64,000 nucleotides of DNA from Scleroderma bovista (GCA_037178675.1 JAYMGJ010000216.1:248001-312000), one strand, 5' to 3'; counted from the first letter of the stretch, positions 36,309-48,565 are shown. Made by a program: numbers and translations. The notes: generated by a model from the sequence alone, not told the origin.

Positions 36309-38313
36309 TTATGTCAAAGGAAACATACTCCGGACAAGGTCCGGCGCTGGAGAGATGACTGCTACCAATACAGAGATGTCTACCAGTTGATATTAGCATG
36401 ATGCAGATAGCAGCATGGGTGCATTCTCTTACCATCTATTTTTCCGCCCTTGAAGGTCTTCCCTTGTTCCCTTGCTCGGCGAGCAAACGGAACTTCGTCC
36501 TCCACCTCGCCGTCATCATCGGTCAGGATCTTACCTTTCCTCTCTGACACACGACGAGCACGCGAGCACAATGCCTCGCTCAGCATTCCAGCGAGCGTTC
36601 GGCGGCCAAGTAGTCCGCCTGCTCCGCGCTCGCTGTTTTTCAAGAACGACCGCTTGAACCGCACCACCTCGTCCAGCACCTCCGAATCCCAGAGATTATC
36701 GCTGAGCCCATCGCTAGCAAGAATGAGGATGTCGTCTGCTTGCACAGGGAGTTCAAAAATCTGAGCGTCGCGTGGACGGGCTGACGAACGGGGACCCAGT
36801 TGCACGGGGGTGTTGAATGCCCACCACATCTCCTCGCTGCGCCATGCGATCCGTTCGTCACGCACGAGCATGCCCATGCAGTCGCCCAGGTGGGCGATCT
36901 TGAGCACTGCATCGTACATGGTTGTTGGCGCCGGTGCGGCGAAAAGCATCGGTTGTGGCGGAGGTACCGCACGAGAAGTAGTGTGCGGTGAATGCTGCAA
37001 TATAGCAACGAGTGCCGTCGATGATCCTGTCATGAGAGGGACTGTTCTTGGGGGGGATGGTGACGGGACTTCCGGGGGATGGAAACCCGGTTGCTGCTCG
37101 GGAGGACTGGATTCGGCATCATCGACAACATCATCTTCAGGAATGGTTGCCAGCGAAGCCGAGCCAGCTTCTGTTAGTGGTGGAGTCGGAGAAGTCTCCG
37201 CATGCTCCGCGACGACGTGAGCCTTGAGCGTGTTCTCGTATGCACGCTCGAGAATCATAAGGATATCCAATCCGTCCTCGAGTTCCTCAAGTGAGTCCTC
37301 CAGCTCCTCATTGAGCTGATCAACGTCAGCGTTCCATGGCCACGAATCATTCAGGGCTGTGCTTCCGGCACGCAAGGGGGAGACACTGCGGACCGGCGAG
37401 GTATCTCTACGGCGAGAAGCGGTTGATTCTACAGTGTGCGCCTCTGCTGAGCAATGGTGCATAAGCCGGCGAGCAAACAATGCACTGGGTGAAGGGTCCT
37501 CTAAGGCATGCTTCGATGAGGTCGGGTCTAGGTGGGCTATCAATGGATATGCCACAAATGCAAGAATAGATGTATGAAAAACACACCTCTGGCTCGTGAC
37601 CACCCGCCAACACCATCGGCAACGCCCATGGCGTTCTCGCGGACAAAGTAGGCGTCTTCGCCCACTTGAACAGCGAGGTTGAGGTCCTCTGTGGGCGGGC
37701 CCCTTGAGTGGAAGAGTGTAGCATTGCTGTACTTGTCCATGCCAGACTTGGCGTGCTTGTTTGCCCGCTTTGGTATGCCATATGCACCGACATCCAAATG
37801 ATAACGCATGCGGGGACGCTTGGTGTGTTTGTGTGAGTCCGAGTGGTCTGATACTTGGACATTGTAAAATGGGAGCGGAGCAAAGGAAGAGTACGGGAAG
37901 AAGCTCGCGGTCTGGTGTGCGACGGGGATGTGTGGTGGAGATGTGTTTGTCTGGGGAGATGTCAGAGCGAGAGAGAACGGAGGTTGCCCGGATGTTTGGC
38001 CATGTCCGTGTGGTGAACTTTGTGAGTGTTGGCTGGTGGACCCTTCGCCTTCTGCCTTGGTGGGAAGGCGGGAAGTGGAGAGGTGTGGGTTGCCTGGCCG
38101 AGAACTGGGGGGTGGCGGAGACGGGGAATCGAAGAATGGGTGTGGGCCTGAGGAGGAGCTGGCTGTGTAGAGCGAGCGTGTGGATGGAGCAGAGTTTGAA
38201 CGAACTCTGGATATCGAGGACGTCGGTGAGGAAGGGGGATGTGGTACAACGCGGGGTAAGGCGGTATAGAAGCGCTTTTGGATAGTCTTCATCGTTGGAC
38301 CTGGTGCGCTCAT
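36309..38313 (-). CDS. PP2C-type phosphatase, Ptc7-like
   Basis: Three exons. The N-terminus MKTIQKRFYTALPRVVP (after MSAPGPT) is basic and may target mitochondria, as for yeast Ptc7. The PP2C core starts GEDAYFVRENAMGVADGVGG with the metal-binding Asp of ADGVGGW. It continues LKIAHLGDCMGMLVRDERIA, DILILASDGLSDNLWD and, in the last exon, GGKIDDISVLVAV with the final metal Asp. All three Asp sites look intact. Between the first and second core parts lies an insert of about 190 residues with an acidic coiled stretch (LNEELEDSLEELEDGLDIL) and Pro-rich segments. The last exon (to TAA at 36309-36311) was found through the intron GTAAGAGA..GGTAG. In yeast Ptc7 regulates coenzyme Q synthesis; the role here is by analogy. 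Confidence 0.9.
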
Positions 38314-38589
38314 GTCGTGCTATGCATGCATGCGCAGCTGCGGAGGACAACGACAATCGAGTGTTCGACGCTGTGGTCGACGACGATGGCAGTAAAGAAA
38401 AAGTGTGAAAGAGCCACAGCCTCGGCTTCCGCAAGTGTCCGATTTGTTGACTACGATAAGATTACTTGCACAGTCCCATGACCACGCCCGTCACCGTCGA
38501 CCCTGCAGTGGCCATGCCAGCTTGTCAAGGCGCAACGTGCTCGCTGCCAGTGGAGAACTTTGCATTATCACCACTACTGAACATCGAAC

Positions 38590-41109
38590 ATGGGTTTATT
38601 GGATAGGGTAAAGACAAGGCTTGCAAGCCTACAGGTCGCATTCGTCCCCCCAGCACTTCCCCAGATGCAACTCGGCCCTGAAGATAGCACCGAAAACCCG
38701 CTGATGGTAAGGCGTTCGCAGGTAGGGCGTTCAAACACTGAAGCCGATCCGGACACGTCAGATCCAGTTCTTCACTTGGGGAGCTAGGCATCCGGAGATG
38801 AGTTGGTGGGATCACTTCGCAGATGAATGTCCACGTTTGGCGGAACTTGGCATCACCCAAGCTTGGCTGCCCCCGCCAAACAAGGCAATGGCAAAGGTCA
38901 TTCGTTTCTCTAGTCGTTCGCTTTGTCCCCTGACTCATCGCAAAGGATGGCAATGGTTATGATGCCTACGATTTGGTACGTTGACAAAGATGAAATAGTA
39001 GTACCTACTACCGACGCAATTTACACCAGTGGGATCTAGGAGAATTCGACCAGAAGGGCGCCGTCGCAACTAAATGGGGAACGAAGGATCAGTTGACAAG
39101 GGCTTGTTCAATCGCAAGGCAACACGGAGTTGGCCCAGTAATCACAGCCGTATTGAATGTCAGAGATCTTGAACGATCTATCCTGATTCCGCATCCTTAC
39201 TCTGTTACGAACAGCAAAAGCTTGGCGCGGACGGGTCAGAACGATTCATGGCAGTCCGTGTCGACCCAAGGAATCGACTGCGTGAGATTGAGAAAGAGAA
39301 GGAAATCAGTGTACGTGCTTTTTTCGAGTGCCCATATGTTCCCATATCACGTTGTACTCACAGGGATGGACTGTATTCAATTTTCCTGGAAGACAAGGAA
39401 AGGTACTATCATCTTGATTTCGCAGTCATTTATCTCACATTTTCTGGAACAGTATAGCAAGATGAAATGGACCCAAGAACACTTCACAGGTCAGCTGTGT
39501 TGTCCCTTCGTCAGCTCCATCATGTTGACACCGAGCCCCTTTCAGGAGTTGATTGGGACGACATCACTAAAATCAGCGGCGTCTACCGCATCACTTCCGA
39601 GGGTCACCAAGGTTGGTCACAGCATGTTTCCAAAGAACTGGGCAATTATGATTATCTTTTTGGAATCGACGTCTGTATTCCCTCGAATTCCTCTGTATTA
39701 TCTAATACAACTTGATTGTACCAGATTGATCATAGACATCCAATGGTTCGAGAGGATCTATTCTCTTGGAGTCCTTGGATCCTGGATGTAAGCCATTGTT
39801 TTGGTTTGTCTTCGGCGTCCTAATGACCTTTTGGCCAGCAAACATATGCGACCGGGTTTAGGATAGACGCCGTCAAGCACATAGATCAATTATTTCTCCT
39901 TGAATTTGTTGGGGTCCAGCTTTCTCTGGTGTCGCTGTCGCTGACCTTTCCTCAGATCAAAAGAAGCCGCAGGACGCCAAAAAGGGTGAAACTATTTTGC
40001 GTGGCTGAATGTTGGCACGGCGAGTAAGACAATGTTGTCGCCTAAATGATCAGCATTGAACTGATGTTGATCAGCTCTCGGCGACTGCTACCTTACATCA
40101 AAGCATTTCAAGGACAAGTGAGGTTATCCTTGTTTTTCTGTTATGTCACCCATGGTCACCCAACTAGACTGCGTTCTTCGATGTACCACTTCACCACAAA
40201 TTCCGCAATGCAAACAAAGCAGGGTCCTCGTATGACCTCCGGCGTATTTTTGACGATACTCTTGTCGCTGTTAGACCAGGTGATGCTGTCACCTTTGTCG
40301 ACAATCACGAGTGAGTTAGAAAGTACCCTTTTTCGCTGATAGGCTCATTGTTTTTCGCAGCACTGTGAGTGTGCACTTCTTAAATGCTCCTCAGCTTTTT
40401 GACGAGCGGCGGGATAGCAAATTGGGCAATCCATGGAGAGCTGGGTCAGCACTCCGCAATGCATGCGCGCGTCACCCTGATTTCAATTAGGTGGACAAAA
40501 ATTTCAAACCTCAAGCTTATGCCCTTATCTTATTACGACCGGATGGTTTTCCGTAAGCAAAACTCCACTTGTGCGACCAACAAGTAAAGGTGAATTACTT
40601 GAATCCAGATGTGTCTTCTACGGCGACCTGTACCCAAACCAGGAATGCTATGATCACGATACCGCCGTCACACTCCGGAAGTTGGTGTTAGCGCGGAAGC
40701 GGTTTGCTTATGGGCCATTGGTGGATTATTTCGAGCACAAGAATTGCATCGGGTTCATCAGGTGCGGGACCCAACAACATCCAGGATGTGCTGTGGTAAT
40801 CAGCAACGATCCTTCCAAGTGCGTCCTTTGATTTTTCCTGCGTGTCCGTGCCCTTTACTCACTTGTTACGATAGGACATCCAAATCTAGTATCCGCATGT
40901 ACGTGGGCGTGGTCAGTGTATCTATCGCTTCCATAATGGTTTATGTTTTCTTATATCCCATCCTTTGGTGCTCTCAGGCAGCAGCAGGGGCAACATATTG
41001 CAGCTTCCTTGACACGTTCAAGGAATTAAGCATCGACAGCAAGGGCTATGGTGTTTTCCCTGTTCAACCTAACTCAGTGGATGTTTGGGTGGATGTCAAA
41101 TGTGTCTAG
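38590..41109 (+). CDS. GH13 alpha-amylase, intracellular type
   Basis: About 16 exons splice into an alpha-amylase-family protein without signal peptide. It starts MGLLDRVKTRLASLQ, then NPLMIQFFTWGARHPEMSWW, ELGITQAWLPPPNK, GNGYDAYDLWDLGEFDQKGA, and GKYSKMKWTQEHFTGVDWDD. Catalytic regions: GFRIDAVKH (nucleophile Asp), LFCVAECW (acid Glu), FVDNHDT (third Asp). The C-domain ends VDVWVDVKCV. These are the regions of the bacterial-type GH13_5 amylases that fungi also encode. Region I reads ITAVLNQKLGADG, where family members have D...NH, so the Asp and His are Thr and Gln. A 4-nt exon (40361-40364) is required to read NHDTQIGQ. The three catalytic carboxylates are present, so activity is likely but substrate handling may be altered. 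Confidence 0.9.
40361..40364 (+). other. 4-nt microexon of the amylase gene
   Basis: CACT is flanked by TTTCGCAG and GTGAGT. Its introns are 40311-40360 (50 nt) and 40365-40417 (53 nt), both of normal size for this genome. Including it gives NHD-T-QIGQSMESW, the family consensus. Omitting it shifts the frame. Confidence 0.8.
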
Positions 41110-41471
41110 GCCCTTGATCAGTGTTTCAGTGGGCATGTATAATAGTATGTACAGTATGATCCAGGCACATTAAGCATGTTCATGTATATTTAAGTGTCTA
41201 TACACCATTGGGTGGGGAATGTGTTGTTAAGGTGTGCTTTGAGGTTGTTGGTGGTAGATTCCAATGTGAGATTAAACTGGCCTGGCCAGCCTTGTTGTGT
41301 GAATCAGTGATGGTTGTAGCAAAAACTATATGATCTAAGCAGGCACTGCACATAGCACATGATCATTTAGGTTGGAAATAACTTGCTACTGACAACACTA
41401 TTTGCTGGATTTGAGTAATTTCTTTGCTGGAGTTTGCCAATCAGATAATGAAATCATGACATTTGAACTGT
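41110..41471. other. Intergenic between convergent genes
   Basis: 3' flanks of the amylase and the minus-strand GTPase gene. AT-rich; no gene seen. Confidence 0.5.
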
Positions 41472-44400
41472 TTACTCACACATGCGAGAATTCAAGATAA
41501 TACCCATGATTGCCTGCTGTAGTTTGACTTTGTTGTTTTCATGGGCTTGAATAGCCTTCCTCAAAGCCTTGCAGACTGCAGCTTGAGTTCCAGAACTTTG
41601 ATACTCCTTGACAGCAGATGCAAAAACACCAATTGGATCTTCTTCATTTGACTCCAAATAGAAATATGAGTATTCCAGAATAAGAATACAGGCTGCAGAA
41701 TGTTTCAGAGAGATACACAGGAAGGAAGACATCACCTTACCAACACCATGGGCTATCAGTTTATGAACAGGAGAGGCCATGGGACCATCAGACATCAATG
41801 GCAAATTAACATCATCATGGATGGTATATGGTTTCTGATGTTCCATGAAAATGAATGGTTAGATGCACCATGATAAAATTTTCAACCCACAATCTAAGAA
41901 TTGTCTGATGTGTTATGTTAGAACTTGTAGGCTCTCATAACATACCAAGTTCTGTAAAAGATGTTACTAAGAGTCCATGAACATTTTGCAGAGATTATTC
42001 ACTTACTTTCTAAGAATTTGGAAATAAATAAAAAATTAAGTAATAGTCAAGAAGATACAAAGTGCCACTAACATCCTGAAGAAAGCATATGTATTAATAA
42101 AGAATGCAGATGGAGCTTTAGCTATACCAACTTACTTGCTATTCAAGTGATATTGAAGTATTGCATGAGAACATGAGAAGAAGTCCATCTCAATATATGG
42201 TCACTAACCCCCTATAAAGTGAACAAGAAGAAAACAGAGTGAGAAAATTTCAGAGTAGTTGGCATCAAACACTTACATGCTGTTGGGCCATAATTCAAGT
42301 AAAATGAAGATATTGAGTAGAGAAGTTTGGTATGAACCACTCACAGCCTATGAGGTCAACACAATCAATGTAAATAAAAACAGTGAAAAGTGTCCCAGTT
42401 AGATCTGGTGATGTCACTTACATACTGTCAAAAAAAGTCAGATTGGAAAAGAAGTCAGTGAAATGTGATCTGACTACACCTGTGAACTACTCACATGCTG
42501 TTATTCCAAGAGTGGAAGTTGATGCAATGAAAAGAGGTCAAACTCCACAGTGTTAAACTACTCACTTGCTGTCAAGCAAATTGGATGAAAATGGGGTGAA
42601 GTCAGTAAGAAAGAGATTCAGGCTCCTTTGGCATGAAGAAACTCACCCACTGGTTGAGACAATAGGATCAGGGTAAAGGTGAAGATAAGCTAGTAGACTG
42701 GGTATGAAATACTAGCTCACCCACTGCCAAGACAATAAGATCCAGATGCTAGTGATGTCCCAGTTTTATCTGGAGTGAAACAGACTCACATACTGTCAAG
42801 CATATAGAATACCAATGAATGCAGAAACAATAAAAAAGGTTGCAGGCACAGCTGATGTCAACTACTCACAAACTGGGTCAGGGAATTAACAAGAGATTTA
42901 GCTACACTTGGAATGAATTCACTTACAGCCTGTCAAGAACAGAAATGACAATGATGGGAAAAGATCCAGTAACACTTTGCATGAGATCACCCACATACTA
43001 TCAAACCCATGGATCAGAGTCAATGAGAAGAAACTTAAATGAAATCACTTACAGACTGTTATAGAACCAGGGTTGGAGTGAGAATACTGAGAAGAGGTGT
43101 AGTTATGAAATCACCCACCCCCTAACAACCCAATACACAGGTAAAATTAGGATAGAGAAAGGAGGCCCAGTTGCACAAAGCCACTCACAGGCTGTCAAGC
43201 CATTAATTCAGAGGGATGTTTATCTCTAATTCTCAAGAAACTAGTACTCACACGCTACAAAAGCAAACAAGACCAGGCATGAGTGGAGAGAATGAGTAAC
43301 CTACATTTTTGTACATGTCATGAAATGACTCACATGCTAACAACAAGACCAGAATAGCCATGCAGATGGTGGGATACTAAGATTTAGTTACACCTGGCAT
43401 CATGATACCACTTACACGCTGGGAATGCAGCAAAGTCAGATGAGATATTCAGGGGCATCTAGGATGAAATTGCTCACATTCTGTTGAGCCAATAGGACCA
43501 GTGTGTGAATCAAAACAATGAAAAGGAACATGGCATAAATCACTCACATACTATCAGCCAAAAGGATCAAGTAGATAAAGTACAATGAGAAGTTATTCAA
43601 TTGAACTTAGTACCAAATCACTCACTCCCTATCATGATGCCAATATCACCAGAGCAGAAAGTGAGAAAATACTCTCAGAAATAGAGAATCACTCACTTGC
43701 TATCAAGTATATAGGATCAGAATTCTGTGAGAAACTACATATAACATCAAATCACTCACATGCTGTTGAGTGAATACAAAATTAATACAGGAGTAGAAAT
43801 TTATTCACATGCATGAGATTATTCCACTTCTGGTCAGTTATTTTGCAAATGAAAGAGAACATTAAATCTGACCTGCAAGAATGGCATCCACCAAAATATC
43901 TCATTCTCTAGTCCTTGTTTGTCATAATCTTTTTCTTTGTGCAGTAATGGTATCAGTTCTCTGAAAAAAATGTTAACAAGATGATCTTGTATAAAGATTA
44001 ACTTACTTTTCAACAGCATACTCAATGTTGAGTTCAAGATTGGTCTGTTGGGTTGATATAAGAAGCCTCTGCAGTTCTGTATCATCAAGAGCACTTGTTG
44101 TCCACCTTATGAGCAGGTCACAATTTGCACCATCTTTGTTCATATCTGTATTGAGATCAAGTTAATTGGCACATGAAAAAGATACAAGATGCTTACCAGC
44201 CAGTGATATGCAACCCTTGGGAGGGTAATTGAACTCATGCAGCTGCTCCATAATTCTTTCTTTATGATGGGTTAACATCTCTTTTGCAAGGTCTCCTGCC
44301 TTCAACTTTGCCTCTTTCATTGTCAAACCTTCATCAATCAGTTGTCCAATTGCAGGAGACTCCAGGGAATCTGCCTTTGTCAACACCACAATCACAGGCA

Positions 44401-45047
44401 CTAAATTATATCTAAGCTTTGCTTGATATAAAAATGACAAAACCTACCAGAGCCTGTATTACATTCATTGAAGAACTTCTCCTCTGCAGCCAATATAGTC
44501 CTCGCAAAATCTGTCATTGGAATGCAAAACCTAGGTCATAAGCTCATCAATTATTGACCATAAGTTGGTTAGATGATCCTACCAGATAGCATGGATCCTT
44601 TTTTCCAAATGTATCGTGGTTGCTCGATCAGTGACAAAACTTTTCACTACCTCCATTTCATTCTCGGAGCCAGCTTCAAATCCTCTTGAATCGTGAAAGA
44701 CGAAAGTTCGGTTGCTCTGAAAGATCAACTCATCCTCGATATTGTGGTATCCCCTCTGGGAATGACTAATACAGTTAATGTCACGAAGTGGCATTTCCGG
44801 CTCACCTCAATGGACCCTTGGACCACTACAGGATTGATCTGACCATTGCGACCCATGAATAATTAACGAGTAGTAGTATGGTTGTACGAGGTACCTTTTC
44901 CCCCGTAGCATGAAAGACTTCAGGAAGCTCCGTAGTGTTACAGACCCTCTGGAGGATAGTAGTTTTTCCTGCATTTGATCGACCCATAACGAGGACCCGG
45001 AAACCGCCCACACGAGTAAAGTGTTCTTTGACTTTCGCGGGATCCAT
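41472..45047 (-). CDS. P-loop GTPase-like protein with codon-sized microexon array (copy A)
   Basis: Starts MDPAKVKEHFTRVGGFRVLV. G1 is GRSNAGKTTILQRVCNT, G3 is FVFHDSRGFEAGSE and G4 is VVLTKADS, so this is a TRAFAC-type GTPase domain of the kind expanded in agaricomycetes. LEKRIHAIW, MKEAKLKAGDLAKEM and FNYPPKGCISLA follow. Exons then give ELIPLLHKEKDYDKQGLENE and IFWWMPFLQ (ending at 43873). Twenty-eight microexons follow (43762 down to 41891), then KPYTIHDDVNLPLMSDGP and a C-terminal helical tail CILILEYSYFYL..VKEYQSSGTQAAV ending SRMCE. Function is unknown. The paralog at 58356-61910 is inverted and similar throughout. The 5' end may extend: a segment before MDPAK (VPSDAAAFH) is shared with the paralog. 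Confidence 0.85.
41835..43872 (-). other. Array of 28 microexons and 29 related introns, copy A
   Basis: Read on the minus strand, every unit is (C/T)AG, three bases, then GTGAGT/GTAAGT/GTGGGT. Microexons lie at 43760-62, 43697-99, 43626-28, 43548-50, 43478-80, 43416-18, 43334-36, 43252-54, 43189-91, 43119-21, 43053-55, 42995-97, 42927-29, 42870-72, 42790-92, 42721-23, 42647-49, 42566-68, 42495-97, 42422-24, 42345-47, 42277-79, 42209-11, 42136-38, 42073-75, 42007-09, 41946-51 (6 nt) and 41891-93. Residues 1-10 are HQGYNRHRPG, 11-20 SYAFYWWQHY, then AHGQDKNLI. Introns are 52-79 nt except the first (110 nt). All exons are phase 0. Introns share a GTGAGTGATTT start and a CTGATCCTATTG-like 3' part. 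Splicing is predicted, not observed. Confidence 0.8.
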
Positions 45048-45986
45048 GTGGAACGCAGCCGCATCCGATGGGACGGCTACTATATAGCTAATGTTACAGT
45101 TTCCACCGTAAAATCGTCGTAAGCGATGACGCACCAGAGTCACGATCCGACGACTTCTTCCTCAAATGCAACGAAGATAGAAACTTGCCGAATTGAGCCA
45201 TGCAATGAAATACTGGGGCAGCGCCAGAGTTCTTGAGGGTGAGCTGAGTTACAGAGTAGCACTGTCGCGGCAGGTGGTGGTACAGAACCAGGATGAAATT
45301 ATGGAATCGCCCATTATCACGAGTTGATCCTATCATGGAATCAACAGAGCCTGCCAAGAAAAGGCACATCGAAATACTGGTTTCTAATCCGACTCATCCC
45401 AAAAAGGGGAGTCTGTCAGCACAACATCAAGGTTTGACATGACTCCGGAAACCTGTGTTGCAACTTTTGGTTATCTCGGGTGTAGGGCTCAATGCTGACA
45501 TACCGACAACATGCTCCTGGGCAGGTAAAGGCCTTGTGGACATCTTGGAAGGCGAGAAACGTAAACTAAATCACGAATCGGTACCGATCATGCTCCCAAC
45601 GGTCGGACTCCAGTAAAGCGAGCATGCACTTGTTCAAGCAGAAGCAGCTTCCGCGCTAGTCGAAGCAGCGTTACTTAACACATGCACATCTGAAGAAAGA
45701 AACCGGACGAGACGTTCCTAAATCGTATGGCTTATCTTGCAGTGGATTTGTGCGGCGCCTCTCGAGCAACGTTGACGATGTAATCGCATGTCGCTTGCAT
45801 CCGGACAATGCATAATTAATGAACACTGGGGCTCCGATGGATCCCAGAATGAGGAAGTTGTGCTTGATGAAAAGTAGACCCGTTTCGATTTTTCACAGTA
45901 CATACCACACGCTAAAGCCAATCGTGGTTTTTATAAGATGCAATCGGCAAAGCATGGATACCTAGGAAAGCGCATAATCGACTCGT
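45048..45986. other. Intergenic, nothing certain
   Basis: Upstream of GTPase copy A and downstream of RPS10. An N-terminal exon of the GTPase gene may lie in 45060-45150 (the VPSDAAAFH segment is open). Otherwise no gene was recognised. Confidence 0.45.
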
Positions 45987-46542
45987 CTACTCTCTTGGAG
46001 CACCCCGACCAACGCCAGCAAAACTCGGCCTGTAGTCGCCAGGGGCACCTCCCTCCTTCCTCCGGTAGTCATCCCGGTCTCCACGGGGAGCACGGTATGT
46101 GCCCTCGCCTCCACCTTGGCGCACAACAGCGGGGCGCGGAGGACGGGCGGCCCGTTTGTGGGTCGCGGGCACGATTTCGGTTGGAAGATGTAACCTTTGA
46201 TTCGTATGAGAGCTGGAGAAAGACGAAATCCGTCAAAACAGACCCACCACTCTCTTAGATAGTCGACACCCTCTGACGTGAGGATGTAGTAGTAGTATTG
46301 CCAGGAGAATTGGGTCTTAACCAAACCCTTGGAGGTCAGGCTCTGCATGGCCTTGATGACCTCGAGGTTGGGAACGTCGAGATCCTCGTGCTTGGGTGCA
46401 TTGTAATCTTTTTTGGCGACAAGGACGCCCTCTGTAGAAGCCCGATTAGATTTGGATGCAACCGCAGTAGACTGCATGTGCATTACACACCCTTGAAGAG
46501 GTTTTCGTAGATGACATGCCGGTTCTTCTTTGAAATGATCAT
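45987..46542 (-). CDS. RPS10: 40S ribosomal protein eS10
   Basis: Starts [20 protein letters not shown] across the first intron (GTGTGT..CTACAG), then [40 protein letters not shown] and [11 protein letters not shown]. After a second intron it reads [15 protein letters not shown], then an Arg/Gly-rich tail ending GRGAPRE. This is the eS10 (S10_plectin) domain plus the eukaryotic C-terminal tail. The second splice can be read with GA/GTGGGT as donor, giving RELHLP; the usual YLHLP would need one more residue, so this junction should be treated as tentative. Confidence 0.95.
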
Positions 46543-46846
46543 GCTGGGCGAAGTTTTATGGCGGGACTAGCGAATCAATGTCAGGTCAACATCCAATCGC
46601 CAAGAACAGCATCCAGCCCTGGTGAGCCCATCCAGCAGCACCAAGTGCATCAGACGGTACCCAAGCCAGGATCAGCAACTCACCACGGGTTGAGAGGCGC
46701 GACAGCCTTGAAATTGCCTTGAATCTGAGCTCGACGACGAGGTTCAGTGGACTTGGCGGGTGTCACTGAAGTGCGGGTCACGTGACATTCAATCCCCTTA
46801 TGAGCTTGATCGACGCGACGAGCAGCGCGCGTCAACGCAGCCAACG
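46543..46846. promoter_or_regulatory. Divergent intergenic region (RPS10 / ARP4)
   Basis: These 304 bp separate outward-facing start codons of a ribosomal protein gene and a chromatin-remodelling actin-related protein. A pyrimidine-rich start context is visible, but no specific site is assigned. Confidence 0.4.
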
Positions 46847-48565
46847 ATGGTGAACTATGGTGGAGGTAAGGTCCAAGCACCGATTGTGTATTTCTGACCA
46901 ACTTTTGAATCCACACAGACGAAGTGTCCGCCCTTGTGGTCGACATAGGCACATCGTCTGTCCGTGCAGGCTATGCAGGGGACGATACTCCCAAAGCCGT
47001 CATATCCTCGTACTACGGATACAAATCAACGGCGGGCGATTCAGATGCAAAACTATACCTGGGTCAAAATGGGCCCTCCAATTGGAGAGACAACATGGAG
47101 ATCGGTAATCCGATGCGCGACGGTCTCAGTCAGTCCCTCAGCCACATCATGACTCCTTCCTCACCCCCTTCCTAGTATTCGATTTCAACCCCATCCCCGC
47201 CTTGATATCTCATGCAGTATCGGAAGTCATGCATGCCAACGCATCCGAACATCCCGTTCTCGTGACCGAACCCGCCTGGAACACAACAGCCAATCGAGAA
47301 CGAATGGCCGAGATCATGTTCGAGGAATTCCAAGTCCCCGCGTTTTATATAGCCAATACAGGCGTCTTGAACGCGTATGGAGCTACCGTCTTTCTTCTTA
47401 CACTCCCTCAATTCTATTTCTAGGTTTGCTGCAGGAAAAGGTTCCGCCCTGGTCATTGATGTAGGGCACTCTATGGCGAGCATCACCCCCGTTGTCGACG
47501 GTTTCGTACTAAGAAAAGGTAAATAAGTTTGGCTACTCGTGAGATGATGCAAACCGTTGTAGGTCTTGTGTGTTCTGCCCTGCCAAAGCTCGTGCACGCG
47601 CACGCAAAGCATGTCCTCACAAGTCCGACTCAGCAACGTGCGGGGATAGATTTGTACCCACACCAGCTAATTGCATCCAAAGCAGTACTTTCCTCTCCCT
47701 TTTCTTTCCTTATTTTACGCTGAGTGACAGCTCGTAACCACAGCCCGTGGAGCCGTCCGCACCACCGCTCTTCACCCTACGCGAAGATCGACTAGCTGGC
47801 ACGACCGAAAGCTGGAAGGCATGGTATGAAGCAAGGGAAGTAGACGAATGGATCCAAAGCGTGGCTGGTGTTCTGGATCAAGGGTGGAATGAACAGTATG
47901 TGGATTAGCTCTTTCCAGACACACCCACTCAGCCCCTTATTACCAGAGTTGTTGCTGCACGACCACCCCGTCAGTACGAATTTCCAACGGGCTTCAACAC
48001 CTACTTTGGCCCTGAGCGCTTCCAAGTTGGCGAGGAATTCTTCTATCACTCTCCTCAACTTGTTGTACGCAGACAAAGCATTTACCACCCACTGCTTCTC
48101 ATAACCGAGGTATAGGCGCAAAATCCCAATCTGCCCAAGAATATACCGGCATTACTATCAGAGTCTCTGCGCGCATGCGATCCGGATTTGCGCCAGGTCC
48201 TGATGGGCAACGTGGTTCTTACGGGCGGAGGCAGTCTTTTTGCAGGATTCGCCGACAGACTGGACAACGAACTTTCACGCAACTTCTCTCATGTGGGGAT
48301 GGTTTCATCGATTTACATGTAGGTGAATCTTGTTGACACATCATCTGGCAGGTCAAAATTCACGCTCCTGGGAATCCAATCGAGCGCAAGTATGGGGGAT
48401 GGCTGGGAGGAAGCATTCTCGCAAGCTTGGGCACTTTCCATCAGCTGTGGATTAGCAAAGAGGAATGGCAGGTGTGTCACCTGGCTATTTTCCAGTGTCA
48501 ACAATATATTTACTATTCTCTTCCAGGAGCACGGCAAACCTATTGTAGGCCAGCGATGTAAATAA
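46847..48565 (+). CDS. ARP4: Actin-related protein 4 (Arp4/BAF53-type)
   Basis: Starts MVNYGGD across an intron, then [20 protein letters not shown], the phosphate-1 loop of the actin fold, and [20 protein letters not shown]. Further exons give [52 protein letters not shown] (phosphate 2), [16 protein letters not shown] (adenosine motif) and [20 protein letters not shown] near the C-terminus, ending QRCK. The late [11 protein letters not shown] helix is typical of actins. Arp4 is a nuclear subunit of NuA4, INO80 and SWR1. About ten exons. The N-terminal exon is only 19 coding bases, and the spacing of the central exons (47430-48120) was read by eye. Confidence 0.92.

Noticed and set aside
41835..43872. 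Reading the array as a simple satellite
   Set aside because: Unit length varies from about 50 to 80 bp, triplets differ from unit to unit, yet are conserved between the two paralogs in order.
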